From assembly GCA_963558075.1 (NCBI GenBank), contig CAUWFN010000063.1, positions 1 through 6,580 on the forward strand: DNA of 6,580 bases. Direction: 5' to 3'. The DNA comes from CALHKP01 sp963558075 (lineage in GTDB: Bacteria; Bacillota; Clostridia; Peptostreptococcales; Anaerovoracaceae). Of this stretch, positions 1 through 4,781 are shown piece after piece. Numbering within the stretch: position 1 is the first letter of the stretch; the number at the start of each line of letters is the position of its first letter. Below the pieces are notes generated by a model. That model searched no databases. It had not been told where the DNA came from and saw nothing but the letters and a program-made list of their open reading frames with translations. Position numbers and translations under genes: made by a program.

Positions 1-24
1 GTGTTTTCTTTAGATTTTCTTTGA

Positions 25-1452
25 TCATATAAGAATTCTAAACGGACTTATTACTTTTCCTACTATCTTAAGAAGTTTTTTCTTCTTGCTATCCTCATCA
101 TCATAGCATTCTTCGCTTTCACTTAGATCATATGCTCCTTTAGAATCTATACATAAAGAATAGTTCTTATACTGATTAATTATATTTTCTAAGGTCGCTG
201 TAAATCCAACGCTATCAATTGCAAGCATGATTTCTGTATCGATGTATTCACTTCTTGGGTCCATATTAAACGAACCTATGATAGACATTCTGTCATCTAT
301 AATATATGTTTTTGCGTGAATCGAATCATCACCATGAAACTCATATATCTTTGCCCCTGTATCTAGAATTTTCTTTCTGTCACTCATATAAAGCGAAAAT
401 GCTGGAAGGTTCGGCGAGGAATGCATTGAGTTTGTCAAAATCTCGTATTCTGCCGGCTGCTCTCCAACTTCTTTTAGGCTCTGGTATATATTCTCGCTGA
501 GCACCACATAAGGCGACTGAAGGAACACGCGTTTTTTTGCTGTTGCTGCAATATGCTTGATTATATAACCAACCTTCGGCTCTTTTTTGTAAATTGCATG
601 GTCGTTTGCAAAGAACGTAACTTTATTCGCCTTGTGCGTTCTTATATCTAGGTTTAGAGGCGTAACAAAGAGCTCTCTCGATGACTCCCTAAGCTCCTTC
701 ATAATACCAAACAATCTCTTTTGCTGCTCTTCTGATTTTTTGCTTCTCTTTGCAAATGACGTTTTAGCGATTTTGTTATCCCATATGTTCAGCATATATT
801 TTCTCACATCAAAGAGAACGCTCTGTCTGCACTGCGTATCATATTCCGTGTTATAAACCATAACATCTCTGTCTATCGTTAGGTTTTCGCAGTAGTCTTC
901 GCCGCCAAAATACTTATCCCCTATATTTCGCCCGCCTAGAAGCATAATTCGATTATCTACTATTATATATTTATCGTGCATTCTACCGTTAAATGTCCAA
1001 GGCTTGAGCGGATTAATCCTGTTGTACAGCTTAATTTCTATATTTGGATGAGATCCAAGGGCCGCCGCAAGGTATTTGTACTCACCGGAAAATCCATGAA
1101 ACATGCCATCTATGAGGAATCTGACTCTTACCCCTCTTTGTGCCGCATCGAGTACGGAGGCTAAGAAAAAGTCAGTAGTCTGCCCCATATGAAGAGCATA
1201 ATATGCAATATCCAGAGTTTTTTCTGCTTCATTTATAAGTCTGATTCGCGTAGCAAGACTTATGAGCGGATCCTCTACAAGGGCCACCCTGTCAACACAC
1301 GGCCTATCCCCATAAAAATCATAGCTATCTACTTCTTTTTTAAATTCTTCACTTATCTTTTTGGGCAAGAAATACGGCAAAAATGCAAATACAAGTATAT
1401 AAGCCGCATAAACTATTATGCATACCAAAAGAAATTTTAAAAGTTCAAACAT
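25..1452 (-). CDS. Membrane-anchored phospholipase D family protein, probable ClsC-like cardiolipin synthase
   Basis: This is a 475-residue protein of the phospholipase D superfamily with two complete HKD motifs: H159-x-K161-x4-D166, followed by GGRNIGDKYF near 173-182, and H379-x-K381-x4-D386, followed by GSFNMDPRS near 393-401. The GGRNIGDxYF and FNxDPRS blocks and the length match the E. coli ClsC/YmdC type of cardiolipin synthase better than the ClsA/ClsB types. Residues 4-27 form one hydrophobic segment, so the catalytic domain is probably tethered to the membrane; the family transfers phosphatidyl groups between phospholipids. Residues 228-262 are a charged linker between the two halves, and the C-terminus is acidic then lysine-rich (about 444-460). 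The ATG at 1450-1452 is preferred because GAGAGGAGAG lies just upstream; an in-frame TTG at 1470 would place that ribosome binding site inside the gene. No terminator lies within the 24 bases after the stop. The fold and catalytic type are secure. The exact lipid substrate is inferred, and no YmdB-like partner is visible. Confidence 0.88.
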   Translation of the reverse strand: MFELLKFLLVCIIVYAAYILVFAFLPYFLPKKISEEFKKEVDSYDFYGDRPCVDRVALVEDPLISLATRIRLINEAEKTLDIAYYALHMGQTTDFFLASVLDAAQRGVRVRFLIDGMFHGFSGEYKYLAAALGSHPNIEIKLYNRINPLKPWTFNGRMHDKYIIVDNRIMLLGGRNIGDKYFGGEDYCENLTIDRDVMVYNTEYDTQCRQSVLFDVRKYMLNIWDNKIAKTSFAKRSKKSEEQQKRLFGIMKELRESSRELFVTPLNLDIRTHKANKVTFFANDHAIYKKEPKVGYIIKHIAATAKKRVFLQSPYVVLSENIYQSLKEVGEQPAEYEILTNSMHSSPNLPAFSLYMSDRKKILDTGAKIYEFHGDDSIHAKTYIIDDRMSIIGSFNMDPRSEYIDTEIMLAIDSVGFTATLENIINQYKNYSLCIDSKGAYDLSESEECYDDEDSKKKKLLKIVGKVISPFRILI

Positions 1453-1536
1453 AAACTCTCCTCTCACCAAAATACTTCTTAACTTGACATGTCTAAATTA
1501 ATTTAAATTTATAGCGACCAAGTTATATCCCCATAT

Positions 1537-1545
1537 ATTTTAGCA
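1537..1545 (-). promoter_or_regulatory. Candidate extended -10 promoter for the ClsC-like gene
   Basis: Reading leftward, the sequence is TGC-TAAAAT, an extended -10 (TGn) followed by a 5-of-6 match to TATAAT. The -35 position is poor. Transcription would start near 1530 and leave a leader of roughly 80 nt. An alternative lies just upstream on the same strand: TTCACA (1586-1591), 17 bp, TAAAAC (1563-1568), which overlaps the palindrome at 1570-1589. The sequence does not decide between them. Confidence 0.35.
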
Positions 1546-1569
1546 TGCTGAATCGATGCATAGTTTTAA

Positions 1570-1589
1570 CACAAAATAAAGATTTTGTG
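1570..1589. promoter_or_regulatory. 20-bp perfect inverted repeat, candidate operator
   Basis: CACAAAAT, a 4-base spacer, then ATTTTGTG form a perfect 8-4-8 dyad in the non-coding DNA upstream of the ClsC-like gene. The size and symmetry fit an operator for a dimeric repressor. It sits inside the alternative TTCACA/TAAAAC promoter and about 25 bp upstream of the extended -10. In RNA it would form an AT-rich stem-loop, but there is no clean T-run after it on either strand, so it is not read as a terminator. No regulator can be named. Confidence 0.4.
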
Positions 1590-1686
1590 AAGAAAAGTTA
1601 CAATGTCTATGCTTCTGATGAACAAAACTTATCTTAAAGTATTAGTGTTTTTGCCCAAGGCTTAGATAAAACTACCTAGCGCACCT

Positions 1687-1726
1687 AAAAAAATCACAGC
1701 CAGGGGTTTAATCCTGCTGTGATTTT
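1687..1726 (-). terminator. Rho-independent terminator of the thioredoxin unit
   Basis: Read leftward, CCTG-GCTGTGATTTT pairs with AAAATCACAGC-AGG across a loop of about 8 nt. The stem has 14 pairs and one bulged C. It is followed by a T-run (seven T in a row, partly within the stem). It starts about 11 bases after the thioredoxin stop codon. On the opposite strand the arm ends in only four T, so any effect on rightward transcription should be weak. Confidence 0.85.
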
Positions 1727-1737
1727 GGAATTTATTA

Positions 1738-2049
1738 TTATAAGTGTTTTTCGATAAACTGCACGATGCTTTCTTTTGGTCTAAAGCCTACCATTGATTC
1801 TACAGGCTCTCCATCTTTGAAAACAATTAGAGCAGGAATGCTCTGGATTTTGTATTCCATGGAAAGCTGCATATTTGCATCTGTATCTGCATTGAAGAAA
1901 GCAACCTTATCTCCCATTTCCTCTGAAATTTCCTCAAGTACAGGTTCTAACATCTTGCATGGATTACACCATGTTGCAGAAAAGTCAACTAGTGCAATTT
2001 TGCTTTCTTTTACTTCGCTGAATTCGTTATTTACAATCTTCTTAATCAT
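1738..2049 (-). CDS. trxA: Thioredoxin with WCNPC active site
   Basis: This 103-residue, single-domain protein has the length and motif order of a classical thioredoxin: a buried acid in VDF (D22), active site W27-C28-N29-P30-C31-K32, the cis-proline of SIPALIVFKDG (P72), and a C-terminal G88-F-R with helix. It is a cytoplasmic protein-disulfide reductant that serves reductases, peroxidases and, in some clostridia, amino acid reductases. Two points are unusual. The central residue is Asn instead of Gly (WCNPC, not WCGPC), which can shift redox potential or partner choice. The residue that is Trp in E. coli (DFWA) is Ser here (DFSAT), as in many eukaryotic and clostridial thioredoxins. The start is fixed by AAAAGGAG at 2058-2065, 8 bases upstream. 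It lies 80 bp downstream of the reductase-like gene on the same strand and is followed by a strong terminator, so the two probably work together. Confidence 0.95.
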   Translation of the reverse strand: MIKKIVNNEFSEVKESKIALVDFSATWCNPCKMLEPVLEEISEEMGDKVAFFNADTDANMQLSMEYKIQSIPALIVFKDGEPVESMVGFRPKESIVQFIEKHL

Positions 2050-2119
2050 TTTAGTTTCTCCTTTTCTATATGTGCTCTTATTTTACCAAATTTATGTTCT
2101 AGAGCTTTTCTTTGCTTTG

Positions 2120-2128
2120 ATTATATCA
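2120..2128 (-). promoter_or_regulatory. Candidate internal promoter for trxA (extended -10)
   Basis: Reading leftward, TGA-TATAAT is a perfect -10 hexamer with the TGn extension, located exactly where the reductase gene ends. The -35 position is weak (GCTTCT at 17 bp spacing). It could give extra thioredoxin transcripts independent of the reductase, with a leader of about 65 nt. The 80-bp gap between the two genes is wider than needed for simple cotranscription, which agrees with this. Confidence 0.4.
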
Positions 2129-2129
2129 T

Positions 2130-3008
2130 CTAGTTGTTTTTTAGAAGCAGATATTTCACTGCAGAAAGTGCTGCCACATTTCCCTGACCTACTGCTTTTG
2201 CATACTGATAAGGAAGCCCTGTGATATCTCCACAGGCAAACAGACCATCTATATTTGTTTTCATCTGCATATCCACCGCTACATGTGATCCAGATTCATC
2301 CATCTTAAGTCCTGGAACTAGGTTTTCTGCAGGAACACTATCTCTCAGGATAAATATTCCGTCTGCTTTATGGCTACCTTTGTCTGTTACAAGGTTTTCC
2401 ACCTTCATTGTACCTTCGATTTTCTCAGGCTTTTCTTGAATAATTTCTACGTTTGCTATATGCTTTGCTTCGAGTTCCTCGTAATCCTTATACATAGGAA
2501 CGTATTTTACCCTTGATGCAACCTCTGCAAGGAACTCCGCCTCTTCTTCTGCGCCTTTACCGTAGCCAATAACTGCAACCTCACTTCCTCTGTAAAACTG
2601 AGCATCACAAGTTGCACAGTAGCTTACGCCTCTTCCAAGGAAGCTTTCTTCGCCCTCAAGCTTTTTGCCGCTTACAACACCTGTTGCAAGTATAACACTT
2701 GAAGCCTCATACATATTTTTGTCAGTCTGTAGAGCAAAATAATCTCCCATTGCATATACTGCTGACACCTGCTCATTTGCAATTTCTATATTCATTGACA
2801 AAAGCTGCTCTCTAAACTTTTCCGCAAGCTCTGCTCCGCTTACATTCGGAAGCCCTGGATAGTTAAGAATATGTCCAGCTTTCTTTACCTTTTCACTTAT
2901 ATCCTGTCTTGCTATTACAAGAACCTTCTTGTTTCTTACCTTTGCAGTAAGTGCTGCTGATACACCAGCAGGGCCAAGACCGATTATTATCATATCTAAT
3001 CTTTCCAT
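2130..3008 (-). CDS. trxB: Thioredoxin reductase-like flavoprotein lacking the NADPH phosphate motif
   Basis: This 292-residue flavoprotein has the low-molecular-weight thioredoxin reductase layout: FAD Rossmann motif G10-L-G12-P-A-G15, the ATG hinge near 109-111, the redox-active pair C131-A-T-C134 followed by D135, and the C-terminal FAD motif GLFACGD at 255-261. The central nucleotide domain is atypical. Its glycine motif reads GYGKGA (148-153), and where NADPH-dependent enzymes have HRRxxxR this protein has VPMYKDYEELEA (about 170-181), with no arginine pair. It is also shorter than E. coli TrxB (about 320 residues). These traits recall the clostridial ferredoxin-dependent flavin thioredoxin reductases, so reduced ferredoxin or another donor may replace NADPH; this is an inference. 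The ATG at 3006-3008 is chosen because AGGTG lies 5 bases upstream; the GTG at 3056 would overlap the promoter. It is the first gene of the unit with trxA, its likely partner. Confidence 0.9.
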   Translation of the reverse strand: MERLDMIIIGLGPAGVSAALTAKVRNKKVLVIARQDISEKVKKAGHILNYPGLPNVSGAELAEKFREQLLSMNIEIANEQVSAVYAMGDYFALQTDKNMYEASSVILATGVVSGKKLEGEESFLGRGVSYCATCDAQFYRGSEVAVIGYGKGAEEEAEFLAEVASRVKYVPMYKDYEELEAKHIANVEIIQEKPEKIEGTMKVENLVTDKGSHKADGIFILRDSVPAENLVPGLKMDESGSHVAVDMQMKTNIDGLFACGDITGLPYQYAKAVGQGNVAALSAVKYLLLKNN

Positions 3009-3046
3009 AACATCACCTGTTCTTTCTCTTAGATTTTGATAATAAT

Positions 3047-3075
3047 ATGATACCACGAATCCGGTAAATTAAACA
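3047..3075 (-). promoter_or_regulatory. Probable promoter of the thioredoxin reductase-thioredoxin unit
   Basis: Leftward, TGTTTA (3070-3075), a 17-bp spacer and TATCAT (3047-3052) form a sigma-A type promoter, with the spacer ending in TGG, the extended -10. The -35 match is weak. The start would be near 3040, leaving a leader of about 30 nt with the AGGTG ribosome binding site. Confidence 0.5.
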
Positions 3076-3240
3076 GAGAAGTTTCCAGCGCCTAATTTCT
3101 AACATTCAAATTTATCAAAAGTACTATTCTCGCCTCCCAGATTCAAAATGAAAAATCGCAAGTCTACAAAGCTAGATATTTTCCCTTTATTTACCATTTC
3201 GTTTACCTATGCGTTTAAATTAATAGATGAGCGAAAACGT

Positions 3241-3257
3241 TTGTAAACGTAAACATA
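3241..3257 (+). promoter_or_regulatory. CcpA catabolite-responsive element (cre)
   Basis: The 17 bases TTGTAAACGTAAACATA match the Bacillus cre consensus WTGNAARCGNWWWCAWW at every position. The site ends within the -35 position of the candidate permease promoter (3253-3258), a place where CcpA usually blocks RNA polymerase. Permease and amidohydrolase transcription is therefore expected to fall when a preferred sugar is present. The left half is also part of a perfect dyad, ACGTTT-GT-AAACGT (3237-3250), so another regulator could share the site. Confidence 0.7.
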
Positions 3258-3275
3258 TATTAAACATAAAATATG

Positions 3276-3281
3276 TATAAT
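3276..3281 (+). promoter_or_regulatory. -10 element of the permease promoter
   Basis: TATAAT is a perfect -10 hexamer, placed 46 bases before the permease start codon; the transcript would begin near 3288 with a leader of about 40 nt. The -35 position at 17-bp spacing (3253-3258, ACATAT) is poor, so the promoter may be weak or depend on an activator. The cre site overlaps this -35. Confidence 0.6.
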
Positions 3282-3327
3282 AAAACTAATATCTTTGATA
3301 TATTTAATATTAACAGGAGGTTATCAC

Positions 3328-4722
3328 ATGGAAAAAGAAAAACGCCTTCAGGAGCTAACTTCTGAAACTACGGAATTTAAACGTGAAATCGGTGTTTTCG
3401 GTGGTGTAAGCATCATCGGCGGAATCATGGTTGGTTCTGGTATATTCTATCTCGGTTCATACGTTCTCGAAAGAACAGGCATGAACAGCGGAATGGCACT
3501 AATTTGTTGGATTATAGCAGGTATAATCTCATTATTCGGTGGACTTTGCTATGCAGAACTTGGAACAGCTATGCCTCGTGCAGGTGGACGAGTTATCTAT
3601 CTTAACGAAGCGTTCCACCCTGTAGTAGGATTCATGGCCGGATTCACTGACTGGCTTGTTGGAGGACCAGGTTCAATCGCAGCCGTTTCAATCGCACTTA
3701 TGACAGTGTTCAGATCATTCTTTGATATCAGTGATTTTGGCATCAAAGCTGCTGCTATCGTACTTATCATTGCAGCAACACTTTACAACCTTGTAGGTGT
3801 TAAGCTTGCTTCATTCATTCAGAGCCTTTCAATGATTGCAAAGCTCATACCTGTAGCAATCGTAATGCTTGCGGCTCTATTTGTTGGAAAAATCAGCCCT
3901 GACCTTTCACTTGGAGGTGCAGTTGAGCACGCTCAGGCAACAGACTCAAGCGTTTTCGGCATGATTGCTATTGCAGTAGTTGCATCACTTTGGGCTTACG
4001 AGGGATGGTCAAATCTTAACACAGTTGCAGAAGAAATCAAAAATCCTTCAAGAAATCTTCCGCTGTCACTTATCATCGGTATCGGCGGTGTAACTATTCT
4101 ATATACACTGTTCAACTTTGCTATCATGAAGGTTCTTCCTCATGAAGAAATCGTATCAATGATTAACAGTGGAGACCTTTATCTAGGTACTGCTGTTGCA
4201 AAGAAGGTTCTAGGAAGCGCAGGTGCTATCGTTGTATCTGTAGGTATGATCCTTGCAATGTTCGGTTCAATGAACGGAATGATTCTCGCACAGCCTAGAA
4301 TGTACTATGCAATGGCTGAAGAAGGCCACTTCTTCAAGTGCTTTACAAAGCTTCACCCAAAATATAAAGTTCCTTATGCACCTATCATCGTTCAGGGTCT
4401 TCTATCAATCGCACTTGTGCTTATGAGAAACCTTGACCAGCTGACAAACATGGTAGTAGTAACAGGAATGGTATTCAATGCACTAGTTATTCTTGCAGTT
4501 CCAATTCTTCGTAAGAAATATCCAAATATCGAAAGACCTTACAAAGTATGGTTCTACCCTGTTTCAGTTATAATCACTGTTCTGATTTTCATCGGACTTC
4601 TGATTAACGCTGCTGTTGAAGATCCAATTAACGGATTAATGGGACTGGGTGTTCCTGCATTAGGAGCTCTTGTATATTACATCTTCGAACTAAAAAATAG
4701 AAAAACAGCTAATAACAACTAA
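3328..4722 (+). CDS. APC superfamily amino acid permease (LAT/SteT-like)
   Basis: This 464-residue inner-membrane protein is an amino acid transporter of the APC superfamily with about 12 hydrophobic segments. Family hallmarks are the unwound first helix VGSGIF (35-40), the AELGTAMPRAGG block after helix 2 (76-87), helix 6 with WAYEGWSNLN (222-231) followed by EEIKNPSRNLP (235-245), the loop QPRMYYAMAEEGHFF (322-336), and the RPYKV/FYP segment (403-411). The EEIKNPxRNLP signature places it near the LAT branch, which includes Bacillus SteT (serine/threonine exchanger) and bacterial neutral amino acid exchangers. Uptake or exchange of a neutral amino acid or derivative is likely; the exact substrate cannot be read. 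The ATG is chosen because AGGAGG (3315-3320) sits 7 bases upstream; an in-frame start at 3295 would precede that site and is unlikely. It is the first gene of a two-gene unit with the amidohydrolase 59 bp downstream, and lies behind a cre site. Confidence 0.93.
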   Translation: MEKEKRLQELTSETTEFKREIGVFGGVSIIGGIMVGSGIFYLGSYVLERTGMNSGMALICWIIAGIISLFGGLCYAELGTAMPRAGGRVIYLNEAFHPVVGFMAGFTDWLVGGPGSIAAVSIALMTVFRSFFDISDFGIKAAAIVLIIAATLYNLVGVKLASFIQSLSMIAKLIPVAIVMLAALFVGKISPDLSLGGAVEHAQATDSSVFGMIAIAVVASLWAYEGWSNLNTVAEEIKNPSRNLPLSLIIGIGGVTILYTLFNFAIMKVLPHEEIVSMINSGDLYLGTAVAKKVLGSAGAIVVSVGMILAMFGSMNGMILAQPRMYYAMAEEGHFFKCFTKLHPKYKVPYAPIIVQGLLSIALVLMRNLDQLTNMVVVTGMVFNALVILAVPILRKKYPNIERPYKVWFYPVSVIITVLIFIGLLINAAVEDPINGLMGLGVPALGALVYYIFELKNRKTANNN

Positions 4723-4730
4723 TCTTATCT

Positions 4731-4754
4731 GTAAGCATCCTTCGGGATGCTTGC
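4731..4754 (+). terminator. Intercistronic UUCG hairpin, possible attenuator or partial terminator
   Basis: GTAAGCATCC, loop TTCG, then GGATGCTTGC form a 10-bp stem (one G-T pair) with an unusually stable tetraloop, 9 bases after the permease stop. What follows (TGATTTATTTTA) is only loosely T-rich, so termination should be partial. It may instead stabilise the upstream mRNA segment and set the ratio of permease to amidohydrolase. Confidence 0.6.
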
Positions 4755-4781
4755 TGATTTATTTTACAGGGAGGTACTCGA

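Larger units (their letters stand above)
3009..3327. other. Divergent intergenic regulatory region
   Basis: About 320 bp separates the leftward thioredoxin reductase unit from the rightward permease unit. It contains the leftward promoter at 3047-3075 and, near the right end, the cre site, the rightward -10 and the permease ribosome binding site. Around the cre site the hexamer TAAACA/G or its complement recurs: CGTTTA at 3200-3205 and 3212-3217, CGTTTG at 3238-3243, TAAACG at 3244-3249, TAAACA at 3250-3255 and 3261-3266. Between about 3076 and 3199 no promoter, RNA structure or convincing gene was seen. Confidence 0.7.

Noticed and set aside
1453..1470. Upstream in-frame TTG start for the phospholipase D family gene
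   Set aside because: It would put the AGGAG ribosome binding site inside the coding region; the ATG at 1450-1452 is correctly spaced from that site.
1484..1513. Rightward TTGACA-like promoter before the trx region
   Set aside because: The -35 is perfect but the -10 position (TTTATA at 18 bp) is poor, and no rightward gene follows until 3328; TTGACA overlaps a chance GACATGTC palindrome.
1766..2224. Rightward open frame of about 150 codons opposite the thioredoxin gene
   Set aside because: It lies antisense to the well-conserved thioredoxin and the reductase end, and its sequence is explained as the complement of those genes.
3009..3056. GTG start at 3056 for the reductase
   Set aside because: The 16 extra residues do not belong to the family, they cover the likely promoter -10, and the ATG at 3006-3008 has its own AGGTG and leads directly into the FAD-binding strand.
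3013..3105. A 30-codon leftward ORF in front of the reductase, ending in the reductase ribosome binding site
   Set aside because: It has no ribosome binding site of its own, an ordinary AT-rich composition, and it spans the likely reductase promoter; nothing supports a leader peptide.
3295..3327. Upstream start for the permease
   Set aside because: AGGAGG lies between this ATG and the one at 3328, and the extra residues (MIYLILTGGYH) translate the leader.
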